The notes under the pieces: generated by a model
The model's database searches: none
The model's input: only the letters and a program-made list of their open reading frames with translations
What the model was told of the DNA's origin: nothing
Translations under genes and position numbers: made by a program
Part shown: in pieces, positions 1 to 6,821 of the stretch
Position numbering within the stretch: the first letter of the stretch is position 1
Layout: the number at the start of each line of letters is the position of its first letter
Assembly (NCBI GenBank): GCA_946619625.1
Contig: CAMOMF010000216.1
Coordinates: 1-9,676 of the forward strand
DNA length: 9,676 bases
Origin: an uncultured Bacteroidales bacterium
GTDB lineage: Bacteria; Bacteroidota; Bacteroidia; Bacteroidales; Paludibacteraceae
Reading direction: 5' to 3'

Positions 1-416
1 ATCCTGTCCATTTGGTCCAATTGCCGCCTGATACCGCGAACCTCCACCTCCTCCAACGCCTCCGCATCGGTGGGCAGTTCCACGTTGATGTTCAGTACAT
101 CGCGCTGGGGTAGTAAACGCTGTTCTATAGTCTGATAACCCACCATTGAGAAGACGATTGTCACCGAGTCGTCTTCTTGATACAGCAGGTCGTAATAACC
201 GTTCTTGTTCGTTGAGGTGCCGGTGATAATATCAGTCCCCTTACCCCGCAGATATACATTGGCAAACTCAATGCCGATATTGTCTGTATCAACCACGTAC
301 CCATATATACGGCGCTGTCCGGCAACGGCTGAAACAGCCATAACCAACCACAACAGTAATATGTATAACCGTCGTCTGTTCAATTCGACTGCAAAGTTAC
401 TGCTTTTTTCTGACAT
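1..416 (-). CDS. TonB-dependent receptor, N-terminal part (3' end outside window)
   Basis: The product is an outer-membrane TonB-dependent transporter; only the first ~138 codons are present and the substrate cannot be told. A basic-then-hydrophobic signal peptide (NRRRLYILLLWLVMAVSA) is followed by a CarboxypepD_reg-like beta-sandwich from about residue 35 to 115 (GYVVDTDNIGIEFANVYLRG, then the typical TSTNKNGYYDL and VGYQTIE). The segment ending EEVEVRGIRRQLDQMDR leads into the plug domain, as in Bacteroidota receptors of this architecture. The first ATG is at 416, but a consensus promoter -7 box (392-399) lies inside codons 6-9. The real start may therefore be the in-frame TTG at 383, which begins directly at the NRRR segment. 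The family call is firm; the barrel is unseen, so an N-terminally similar surface protein is possible but less likely. Confidence 0.8.
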   Translation of the reverse strand, partial: MSEKSSNFAVELNRRRLYILLLWLVMAVSAVAGQRRIYGYVVDTDNIGIEFANVYLRGKGTDIITGTSTNKNGYYDLLYQEDDSVTIVFSMVGYQTIEQRLLPQRDVLNINVELPTDAEALEEVEVRGIRRQLDQMDR

Positions 417-423
417 ATGCAAA
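392..423 (-). promoter_or_regulatory. Bacteroidota-type promoter for the TonB-dependent receptor gene
   Basis: On the minus strand TTTG (423-420) is followed after exactly 20 nt by TAACTTTG (399-392), matching the Bacteroidota -33 TTTG / -7 TAnnTTTG consensus. Transcription should begin near 384-388. The upstream half, TTTGCATATGTC, is identical to that of the permease promoter at 4492-4523. The ATG of the longest reading frame is part of this 12-mer, which argues that the ATG belongs to the promoter and is not the translation start. Confidence 0.75.
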
Positions 424-457
424 TATTTCTACACTTTTTTTTCAAAAAAAACTCACC

Positions 458-488
458 ATCCCGCCATCTCTCCAAATCCCGCCATCTC
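458..488. repeat. Direct repeat, 13 bp, 18-bp period
   Basis: ATCCCGCCATCTC occurs perfectly at 458-470 and 476-488, followed by a decaying tail (gatatctcgaac). It lies in the gap between the metalloprotease terminator and the receptor promoter and has no visible coding role. Confidence 0.6.
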
Positions 489-543
489 GATATCTCGAAC
501 CTCGCCCCCCATATGATTATTTTATCGCTACCTGGTGAGGGGA

Positions 544-575
544 CCTCCTATACTTCTCCTATATTCCTCCCATAC
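544..575. repeat. Degenerate ~11-bp tandem repeat
   Basis: Three imperfect units, CCTCCTATACT (544-554), TCTCCTATATT (555-565) and CCTCCCATAC (566-575), run into CTCCCGCAG. Read on the minus strand the unit resembles AGTATAGGAGG, close to the AGTGTAGGAG unit in the 3541-3600 gap. It is purely intergenic. Confidence 0.5.
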
Positions 576-608
576 CTCCCGCAGTACACCGTACATAAGG
601 TGATATAC

Positions 609-639
609 AAAAAACAGCCCCCTGGTATGGAGGGCTGTT
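609..639 (-). terminator. Rho-independent terminator after the metalloprotease gene
   Basis: On the minus strand AACAGCCCTC pairs with GGGGGCTGTT (10 bp, one T-G wobble) around a loop of about 7 nt, followed directly by six T residues (614-609). It lies 21 bases beyond the metalloprotease stop and closes the permease-ispE-protease unit. Confidence 0.85.
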
Positions 640-659
640 CAATTTTGCTATTCAATCTT

Positions 660-2672
660 TCAGTTCATTCGTCTTCCGAGAATATCGTATCGTACGCCGT
701 CGCGGATAAGGATAATCTGTCCGTTTTCCAACACTTTCTGCGTTTGATTAACACCCTCCGTTTGCTCCAATCCGGTTTGTGAGGATGCCGATTGCGTGAT
801 GTTAATGGACTTGATATACACCGCTTTCTTCGTGTTACTGATACTTATCCGCAACTCACCCGTTAGGTTGGCACTATTGGTGAAAGTGTAGTTGGCGGAC
901 GCTTGAGTCAGACTCTCTGTGGCACCTATCTGTGTGTTACCGATGAAGACGCTCAATCTGCTGTCTCCGTCCTTTGCCTGCGCTGCATTGATAACCACCG
1001 AAGAAATCAGACAATTGGCAACTTCATTGGTGGACATGACAAGCGACTGAACAGGCGCGCTTTTCGAACCGAACTGTGCCCCACGCGCATTGCCCGAGCC
1101 TTCATAACCGAAATACGTACCGGACGGAGCCGTAATAGTCCATGAGTAGTTGCCTAACTGCTCCTCACCACCACTCAATTTTTTGGACGCTGTCCATGCA
1201 TAGTCACTGCAATTGCCTGTGGTCGAACCGCTCCCACCTATAGTGAAAGTGACGATTCCATTCTCCTCACGAATATTACTGATGGGGTAACCGCTGATAC
1301 GGTTGTATTGGTTGGCACCTGCAGGGAAAAGGTCCGTTGCTTTGCCGTAATAACCGTTGTCAGGGTTCATTTCATCGGCTACCGGAGCCAGACCGTCAGC
1401 CTCTATCAGGTCCACACCCATCGCAGACGCTGTGTTATTCACCTCGTTGTTGAGCCATTTGTTGTAATCGTATTGAATCTTGGTAATCATCAGTCCATGA
1501 CCAGGCAAGTAAGTGTCCCAACCTGTCTGTTGACGATTCTCCAGGATGTAGAACGTAGAGGGATTAGGGTCGTTGCCAATCAGGTTGTGCGTCCCGCCGG
1601 CACAAATCAAATATGCCTGACGCTCTTCTTCCAGTGGTCGCAGTTGGTAGGTCCCCGTATCGCTGAGAACCGTAGGGGTCAGCCAGCCCATAAAGAACTG
1701 TTCATATGCAGAGTAGTGCGGAGGCGTGTTGCCCTCGTTGTTGTATGGACCCGCATCCAGTATGTCCCACTGACCCAGAGTTTTTTGCGTGGAATAGTCG
1801 GTGGCATAGTGGTCAGGCAAACCTAACACGTGGCTGAACTCATGGCAAAACGTACCGATACCGTCATGTTGGCCCGAGTACGACTCAATCTCTCCCGAAC
1901 AGGCATATTTGTTCAGACGCTTACCGTCCAGCGTAACGGCACTATTTCCCAATCCGCCTTGACGGGTGCTCAGGTAGTAGTAGTCCTCCAATGCATAACT
2001 GTGAGGCCAGATATAGTCGTCACCCGATCCGTCTGATTCCTGTGCTCCCGCGTAGAATACGTACACAAAGTCAATGTCACCGTCACCATTATGGTCAAAC
2101 TGGGTGAAATCCACACCCTGCGAATCGGCAAGACGGCACGCTTCTACAATCATTTCCTCTGGATGCATGTCTTCGCCACCCGAATCATTCTGACCATAGT
2201 ATGAATATGGGCGCGATATGGTAACAGGACCCACTACCATGAACTCGGGGTTATACTGACCGGCTGACACGTCATGGAAATACTTCTTGGCACTCCCGCT
2301 TGCACGTACATTATACCGCTGGCCATAATACGTGTAACTATAGTTCCTGGTGTAGTTCTGACCGTTAATCATACTATCCATTTCGGCATGGTCTGCCGTC
2401 GTCCACGATAGGTCGCTGAAGTTAACCAAAATAATCAGTCCTTTCGGAGCCAAATTCAGTGGGCTCGGAGTCGCTGCAAAGCCGGAAGCGCCCATCTCCC
2501 TTGCGGCATGGCGCAGATTGGCTTTGCGCTCGCTACGATGCATTACTTGCTCCAATTTGGCATAATCACCCTCTTCTTTCAGTTGCTGAAGCCATTTGGG
2601 GTTAGCAGGTACACCCAGCATATTCAGCGAAACCATACAACCTGCTATTAAAAGTAAATAATTTTTTTTCAT
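660..2672 (-). CDS. Secreted M6-family zinc metalloprotease
   Basis: This is a 670-residue exported metallopeptidase of the M6 (immune inhibitor A-like) family. The N-terminus is a signal peptide with possible cleavage after GVPA (~23); IAGC at 9-12 resembles a lipobox, so membrane anchoring is not excluded. The catalytic domain spans roughly 75-400. It carries HEFSHVLGLPD with zinc ligands H277, H281 and D287 and catalytic E278, and a probable calcium loop DHNGDGDID (193-201) followed by FVYVFYAG, as usual in M6 enzymes. Residues ~485-626 look like a separate all-beta domain, and a short tail ends RDGVRYDILGRRMN, possibly a degenerate sorting module. The gene begins 10 nt after the ispE stop and ends at a strong terminator, so it is probably the last gene of that transcript. 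There is no Shine-Dalgarno. The substrate is unknown. Confidence 0.88.
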   Translation of the reverse strand: MKKNYLLLIAGCMVSLNMLGVPANPKWLQQLKEEGDYAKLEQVMHRSERKANLRHAAREMGASGFAATPSPLNLAPKGLIILVNFSDLSWTTADHAEMDSMINGQNYTRNYSYTYYGQRYNVRASGSAKKYFHDVSAGQYNPEFMVVGPVTISRPYSYYGQNDSGGEDMHPEEMIVEACRLADSQGVDFTQFDHNGDGDIDFVYVFYAGAQESDGSGDDYIWPHSYALEDYYYLSTRQGGLGNSAVTLDGKRLNKYACSGEIESYSGQHDGIGTFCHEFSHVLGLPDHYATDYSTQKTLGQWDILDAGPYNNEGNTPPHYSAYEQFFMGWLTPTVLSDTGTYQLRPLEEERQAYLICAGGTHNLIGNDPNPSTFYILENRQQTGWDTYLPGHGLMITKIQYDYNKWLNNEVNNTASAMGVDLIEADGLAPVADEMNPDNGYYGKATDLFPAGANQYNRISGYPISNIREENGIVTFTIGGSGSTTGNCSDYAWTASKKLSGGEEQLGNYSWTITAPSGTYFGYEGSGNARGAQFGSKSAPVQSLVMSTNEVANCLISSVVINAAQAKDGDSRLSVFIGNTQIGATESLTQASANYTFTNSANLTGELRISISNTKKAVYIKSINITQSASSQTGLEQTEGVNQTQKVLENGQIILIRDGVRYDILGRRMN

Positions 2673-2682
2673 TGTATTTTAG

Positions 2683-3516
2683 TTAAAATTTCATTTGTTC
2701 TAAATGATAGAATGTTTCTTCAGGCTTCCACTCCGGTCTCTCCCGAAAAATACCAAATACGGTTGCCCCGGAACCGGACATGGCAGCATATACCGCTCCT
2801 GCCGCTAACAGTTGTTCCTTGGCTGATGCAATTGCCGGAAACTGCGGAAACACCGACTGCTCAAAATCATTGATTACGTATGTTTGCCATTGTTCGATGG
2901 GCAACTGCAGCGCTTTGCGCAGAGGAACATCTGGATGTCTAACCACCACACCTTTATACGCCGCGCGCGTAGAAACGGCGCACTCGGGCTTGACGAGCAG
3001 CAACCACTTGCCCTCCAGTTGTTCCACCAAGGTATCCGGAACAGCGGAGAAAATATCGCCAATCCCTTCTGCAAACAGGGGCTTGTTCTGTACAAAGAAT
3101 GCGCAGTCTGCACCCAGTGGCGACACTATTTGCTCCATTTCCGAAGCAGTCAGGCCCAACCCGAACAACGCATTCACTCCCTTCACCACATGTGCTGCGT
3201 CCGAAGAACCGCCTCCCAACCCCGCACCAAAAGGTATCTGCTTGCAGAACCGGATATGTACGTTCTTTACTTGTGGAAACAATTCGCACATACGAAGGTA
3301 GGCGCGCACCACCAGATTGTCTTCATTCGCGCAATCCACTGCAATACCCTCCTGCTCAAAACAGTAGGGTACAGACTCTTCTGAAAGACTCAGTTCCAGT
3401 CGGTCATGCAGTGCACGCACGGGCACAAATACCGTCTCAAGGTCGTGGTAGCCGTCCGCCCGCTTGCCTACAATGTTGAGCCCCAAATTTATTTTTGCAT
3501 TTGGATATAATATCAT
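2683..3516 (-). CDS. ispE: 4-diphosphocytidyl-2-C-methyl-D-erythritol kinase (IspE)
   Basis: This cytoplasmic kinase phosphorylates the 2-hydroxyl of CDP-methylerythritol with ATP, the fourth enzymatic step of the MEP route to isoprenoid precursors. The 277 residues are full length for the family. GHMP-kinase features are all present: PNAKINLGL at the N-terminus with catalytic Lys8, the ATP-binding glycine-rich loop PFGAGLGGGSSDAA (95-108), catalytic Asp137 in GADCAFFV, and the C-terminal AMSGSGATVFG motif (245-255). The start is fixed by the MILYPNAKIN N-terminus typical of Bacteroidota IspE. AAGGAG sits only 2 nt before the ATG, closer than normal for a Shine-Dalgarno. No consensus promoter is visible in the 111-nt gap after the permease, so read-through from the permease is likely. 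Confidence 0.95.
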   Translation of the reverse strand: MILYPNAKINLGLNIVGKRADGYHDLETVFVPVRALHDRLELSLSEESVPYCFEQEGIAVDCANEDNLVVRAYLRMCELFPQVKNVHIRFCKQIPFGAGLGGGSSDAAHVVKGVNALFGLGLTASEMEQIVSPLGADCAFFVQNKPLFAEGIGDIFSAVPDTLVEQLEGKWLLLVKPECAVSTRAAYKGVVVRHPDVPLRKALQLPIEQWQTYVINDFEQSVFPQFPAIASAKEQLLAAGAVYAAMSGSGATVFGIFRERPEWKPEETFYHLEQMKF

Positions 3517-3540
3517 TACTCCTTAATTTAATTTTAATTC

Positions 3541-3600
3541 GTAGTCTCCTACACTAACCCGCAGGGCGCTACACTCCTACACTCCTCTACTCCTAAATAC
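3541..3600. repeat. 8-bp tandem repeats around an 11-bp CCCGCAGGGCG core
   Basis: CTACACTC is repeated at 3569-3576 and 3577-3584, then CTCTACTC (3585-3592). Related CTCCTACACT occurs at 3545-3554, on the other side of the core CCCGCAGGGCG (3558-3568). A further TCTACACTT is at 3606-3614. The core contains a small CCC/GGG inverted repeat and recurs with one base change at 6089-6099. The element fills the permease-ispE gap. Confidence 0.6.
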
Positions 3601-3627
3601 ATTTGTCTACACTTCCCCCCTCCTCCT

Positions 3628-4473
3628 TCACACCGTATCCATAAATGAACGCTGCACTTTGTTGAACACGATGATTCCTGTCGCCAGCAGTACGCACATC
3701 ACCACGAAACTGTACAACAACATCCACCACTCATGACATCCTACGCCCAACATCCCGTATTTGAAGAACTCCACTATCCCCGTAATCGGATTGAGTTGCA
3801 TGACAAGGCGTAGTTTGGCATTGGTGATAGTAGAAAGCGGGTAGATAACAGGTGTCGCGTACATCCACAAACTGACCAGAAAACTGAGCAACATCTGCAA
3901 ATCACGGTACTTAGTAGTCATCGAGGAAAACAATATTCCCAAACCCAATGCCAGCCCTCCAAGGAGAAACACCAGCACCGGCAGCAGTAGCGCATACAGG
4001 TTGGGCGATATCACAACATCGGTAAACACTACATATCCCGCATAAACTACAAAGAACAACCCCAACTGAATACCAAATCGAACCAAATTACTCAGCACAT
4101 TCGCCAATGGCACAATCAGGCGCGGAAAATAAATCTTCCCAAAAATACCTGCGTTGTCAACAAACGTGTTACTCGTTTTGTTCAAACACTCCGCAAAATA
4201 CTGCCACAGGCATATTCCCGACAGATAGAATAGGGGTTGCGGCAGATTGTCCGTACTGATCTTCGCTATACCACCAAAAACCACCATGTACATGAACGTC
4301 GTCAGGATGGGCTGCACCAAAAACCACAACGGACCCAATATGGTCTGTTTGTACTGAGTGATGATGTTACGCTTCACGAACAGCACACACAAATCACGAT
4401 ATCGCCATATTTCGCGAAAATCGACATCTAAAAGATGCGTTTTTGGTCGTATTTCTGTCGTCCAATCTTCCAT
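3628..4473 (-). CDS. ABC-2 type permease, O-antigen/polysaccharide export (Wzm-like)
   Basis: This is an inner-membrane subunit of an ABC-2 exporter, family ABC2_membrane, resembling Wzm/TagG/KpsM permeases that move polysaccharide or its lipid carrier out of the cytoplasm. The 281 residues show the family pattern: an amphipathic N-terminus with WRYRDLCVLFVKRNI, about six membrane segments (roughly 47-69, 80-98, 118-152, 160-185, 193-212, 246-270), the conserved YATPVIYP (205-212), and NPITGIVEFFKYG (228-240). An upstream in-frame ATG at 4542 would add 23 residues, but the promoter (4492-4523) lies inside that extension, so ATG 4473 (MEDW) is chosen, giving a leader of about 12 nt. Such permeases normally sit beside a Wzt-type ATPase; here ispE follows, and no Wzt or glycosyltransferase gene is in the window. 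The partner must be encoded elsewhere. Confidence 0.85.
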   Translation of the reverse strand: MEDWTTEIRPKTHLLDVDFREIWRYRDLCVLFVKRNIITQYKQTILGPLWFLVQPILTTFMYMVVFGGIAKISTDNLPQPLFYLSGICLWQYFAECLNKTSNTFVDNAGIFGKIYFPRLIVPLANVLSNLVRFGIQLGLFFVVYAGYVVFTDVVISPNLYALLLPVLVFLLGGLALGLGILFSSMTTKYRDLQMLLSFLVSLWMYATPVIYPLSTITNAKLRLVMQLNPITGIVEFFKYGMLGVGCHEWWMLLYSFVVMCVLLATGIIVFNKVQRSFMDTV

Positions 4474-4491
4474 ATTGCAAAAAAAACGCTG

Positions 4492-4523
4492 CAAAGTTAC
4501 AAAAAAATTTGGACATATGCAAA
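4492..4523 (-). promoter_or_regulatory. Promoter of the permease-ispE-protease unit
   Basis: On the minus strand TTTG (4523-4520), a 20-nt spacer and TAACTTTG (4499-4492) match the Bacteroidota consensus exactly. The predicted start near 4484-4488 leaves about 12 nt before ATG 4473. The upstream 16 bp are shared with the oppositely directed promoter at 4508-4539. Confidence 0.8.
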
Positions 4524-4539
4524 AAAAAGTGTATCTTTG
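4508..4539 (+). promoter_or_regulatory. Promoter of the DUF349 gene (overlaps divergent promoter)
   Basis: TTTG (4508-4511), a 20-nt spacer and TATCTTTG (4532-4539) match the Bacteroidota consensus. The leader to ATG 4571 would be about 25 nt. The block TTTGGACATATGCAAA (4508-4523) holds the -33 elements of both divergent promoters around a CATATG palindrome. Confidence 0.8.
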
Positions 4540-4570
4540 CACCCAAATTCGTAAATAAACTTATATTGTT

Positions 4571-6031
4571 ATGGAAAAACAGGAGCTCATGGAGCAGTTG
4601 AAAGTGCTGCTCGGCAAAGATGTTAACGAAGTAAAAGACCAAGTAGAGGATTTGAAAAATCAGTTCTATCGTATCTACCACCAAGAATTGGAGGCTGCCA
4701 AAAAGAAAGCCGAAGAAATGGGGGAGAATATGGAGGAATACAAACCTGTAGTAGATGAGATGGAACAGGATTTCCGTCAGTTAATCGCCATTTACAAGCA
4801 GCGCCGCGCCGAGGCAAATGCTGCCAGAGAGGCAGAGCAACAACAAAACTTACTGCGCAAACAGAATATTTTGGAACAGATGAAAGAGTTGGCAGAGTCC
4901 GAAACAGCGGATGTTACTGCCAATTTGCAGAAAATGCGCGACCTGCAGGCGGAATGGAAAACCATCGGACAAGTACCGGCACCACAAGTCGCCGCCTTGT
5001 GGAAAGAATACCAACACTACGGCGAGCAGTTCTATGACCTGGTGAAAATCAACCATGAACTCCGTGAGTATGACTTCAAGAAAAACCTGCAGGAAAAAAC
5101 CGCCCTTTGCGAGCAAGCGGAAGCCCTCAAAGACAATCCCGACATTGTTGCCGCCAACCGCACACTGCAACAGTTGCACGAAGAATGGGCGAACATCGGA
5201 CCCGTCGCACGCGAACTGAGGGAGGAACTCTGGAACCGCTTCAAGGATGCAAGCACCGTAATCAACAAACGACACCAGGAGTACTTCGACAAAATACACG
5301 CCAAGGAGGAGGAAAACCTCAAGAAGAAGGAAGAACTCATCGCACGCGCTGCCGAGATAAGTACCGACGAACTCAAGTCCAATAAGCAGTGGGACGAGGC
5401 AACCGCGCAGATTCAGGCGATTCAAGCGGAGTGGAGAACAATCGGATTCGCCCCCAAGAAACAGAACCAATCCGTTTATGACGACTTCCGCGCTATTACC
5501 GACAAGTTCTTTGCTGCCAAGACTGCTTTCTATAAGAGCATGCGCGATGAGATGAACAACAACCTGAAACAGAAGAAAGACCTTCTTCGCCAGGCAGAGG
5601 AACTCAAGGACAGCACCGATTGGAAAGAAACGACCGACAAACTGATTGCTTTGCAGAAACAGTGGAAACAAGTCGGACCCGTTGCGCGTAAGTACAGCGA
5701 GGATGTATGGAAACAGTTCTCAGCCGCTTGCGACCATTTCTTCGAGGAGAAAAAGAAAGCCTTCCAGGCAGATCACGAGGCATATCTGAAACGTCAGGAA
5801 GAACGCAAAGCACAAAAAGGCAAGGAAGAGGAACTTTCTTCTGACCGCCGCAAACTGGTACGTATGTACGAGGCGATTCAGTTGGAAACCAAGACCATGG
5901 AGAACAACATGGGCTTTTTCTCCGGTAAAGCCGAAGGTCTCCTCAAGAGCATGAAGCAAAAGATTGAAGCCAACAAAAAGCGTTTGGACGAAATCGAGGC
6001 GAAGATTGCCGAACTGGACGCTGCTGAATAA
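4571..6031 (+). CDS. DUF349 domain protein with four repeats
   Basis: This is a 486-residue, highly charged, mostly alpha-helical cytoplasmic protein with no signal peptide or membrane segment. Four DUF349-type units are marked by the W-x-x-I/V-G core: EWKTIGQVP (128-136), EWANIGPVA (205-213), EWRTIGFAP (287-295) and QWKQVGPVA (364-372), spaced 77, 82 and 77 residues. Each is followed by a helix with a W/Y-x-x-F pattern. Long Lys/Glu-rich coiled-coil segments lie at about 1-125 and 375-486. The family is widespread in Bacteroidota but I know of no established biochemical function in this phylum, and I assign none. A consensus promoter drives it from 4508. The following FtsE-type gene is 84 nt downstream on the same strand with no terminator between, so the two are probably co-transcribed. 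Confidence 0.88.
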   Translation: MEKQELMEQLKVLLGKDVNEVKDQVEDLKNQFYRIYHQELEAAKKKAEEMGENMEEYKPVVDEMEQDFRQLIAIYKQRRAEANAAREAEQQQNLLRKQNILEQMKELAESETADVTANLQKMRDLQAEWKTIGQVPAPQVAALWKEYQHYGEQFYDLVKINHELREYDFKKNLQEKTALCEQAEALKDNPDIVAANRTLQQLHEEWANIGPVARELREELWNRFKDASTVINKRHQEYFDKIHAKEEENLKKKEELIARAAEISTDELKSNKQWDEATAQIQAIQAEWRTIGFAPKKQNQSVYDDFRAITDKFFAAKTAFYKSMRDEMNNNLKQKKDLLRQAEELKDSTDWKETTDKLIALQKQWKQVGPVARKYSEDVWKQFSAACDHFFEEKKKAFQADHEAYLKRQEERKAQKGKEEELSSDRRKLVRMYEAIQLETKTMENNMGFFSGKAEGLLKSMKQKIEANKKRLDEIEAKIAELDAAE

Positions 6032-6060
6032 ACAGGCTGCTTGATTAACAATTGTAGCAC

Positions 6061-6112
6061 TCAAACCACTTCGAACCATTTCAAACAGCCCGTAGGGCGT
6101 TTAAACTACTCC
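6061..6112. repeat. 10-bp tandem repeats in phase with CCCGTAGGGCG core
   Basis: Decamers TCAAACCACT (6061), TCGAACCATT (6071), TCAAACAGCC (6081) and TTAAACTACT (6101) keep a strict 10-bp phase. The core CCCGTAGGGCG (6089-6099) takes the place of one unit and includes the inverted repeat GCCC-GTA-GGGC (6088-6098). It lies between the DUF349 stop and the start of the FtsE-type gene, in its probable leader. Confidence 0.6.
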
Positions 6113-6115
6113 AAT

Positions 6116-6781
6116 ATGGCTACATTGATTAAATATTCCGGTGTCGAAATCCGGCAAGATGAACAAACCGTTCTGCGAGACGTCACTTTCGAGATTGGCG
6201 AGGGCGAATGGGTGTACCTCTTGGGTAGGGTAGGCAGCGGCAAAACATCCCTGTTGAAGACTTTCTACGCTGAGTTACCCATCGCCGCAGGGCAAGCACA
6301 CTTACTGGATTACGACCTGACAGCTATCAAGCGCAAACAAGTACCCTATCTGAGGCGAAAGATCGGAATCGTCTTTCAGGATTTTCAACTCTTGTTTGAC
6401 CGCACGGTGGAGGAAAACCTGCTGTTCGTACTTCGGGCTACAGGATGGCGCGACAAACAGATGATGCGCGCTCATGTGCAGGATGTGCTCGAGCAGGTGG
6501 GGATGGCTACCAAGGCATACAAGATGCCGCACCAACTTTCCGGGGGCGAGCAGCAACGTATCGTCATTGCGCGAGCCCTGCTCAACTCACCCTCTATCGT
6601 GCTCGCTGATGAACCCACGGGAAACCTCGACAATCAGACAGGTGCGGAAATCATGGAACTGCTCAAGGCTATCCAACAAGCCGGAACTACCGTCGTCATC
6701 GCTACGCACAACCCCACTTGGGTGAGGGACTATAACGGCAGAAAATTCCGCTTCGCCGATGGCAAAGTGACCGAAGAATAA
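6116..6781 (+). CDS. ftsE: FtsE-type ABC ATPase (paralogue 1)
   Basis: This is a 221-residue ABC nucleotide-binding subunit of the FtsE/LolD-like class. In the classic system FtsE pairs with membrane protein FtsX to control cell-wall hydrolases at division. All ATPase motifs are intact: Walker A GRVGSGKT (37-44), Q-loop Gln88 in VFQD, signature LSGGEQQR (141-148), Walker B IVLADEP (161-167) with Glu166, and H-loop His198 in THNP. An upstream in-frame ATG at 6041 would add 25 residues, but those are encoded by the tandem repeat; MATLIKYSGVEIRQ aligns with the start of the second copy (MAELINYKGVEIRQ), so 6116 is chosen. It is about 64% identical to the 8965-9627 product by hand count. No FtsX is nearby, so the partner and the division role are inferred from family only. 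Confidence 0.85.
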   Translation: MATLIKYSGVEIRQDEQTVLRDVTFEIGEGEWVYLLGRVGSGKTSLLKTFYAELPIAAGQAHLLDYDLTAIKRKQVPYLRRKIGIVFQDFQLLFDRTVEENLLFVLRATGWRDKQMMRAHVQDVLEQVGMATKAYKMPHQLSGGEQQRIVIARALLNSPSIVLADEPTGNLDNQTGAEIMELLKAIQQAGTTVVIATHNPTWVRDYNGRKFRFADGKVTEE

Positions 6782-6821
6782 GTGGACAGGGCTACTGCCG
6801 TATTCCATCTATCCGTTAATG

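Noticed and set aside
205..516. 103-codon plus-strand frame at the left end
   Set aside because: It is antisense to the receptor's carboxypeptidase-like domain and then runs through promoter and micro-repeats.
1308..1826. 172-codon plus-strand frame inside the metalloprotease gene
   Set aside because: It is antisense to the catalytic HEFSH region and has no recognisable domain.
2780..3384. Plus-strand frames opposite ispE
   Set aside because: They are antisense to intact GHMP kinase motifs and no family resemblance is seen.
4474..4542. N-terminal extension of the permease to ATG 4542
   Set aside because: The consensus promoter lies inside it, the encoded residues are Phe/Cys-rich from poly-A/T, and MEDW gives a normal family N-terminus.
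4850..5671. Long antisense open frame (273 codons) within the DUF349 gene
   Set aside because: It is the shadow of a Lys/Glu-rich coding strand, whose complement reads as Leu/Phe and lacks stops; the DUF349 motifs prove the plus strand is coding.
6041..6115. N-terminal extension of the plus-strand FtsE-type protein
   Set aside because: It is encoded by the decamer repeat and absent from the paralogue, which aligns from MA at 6116.
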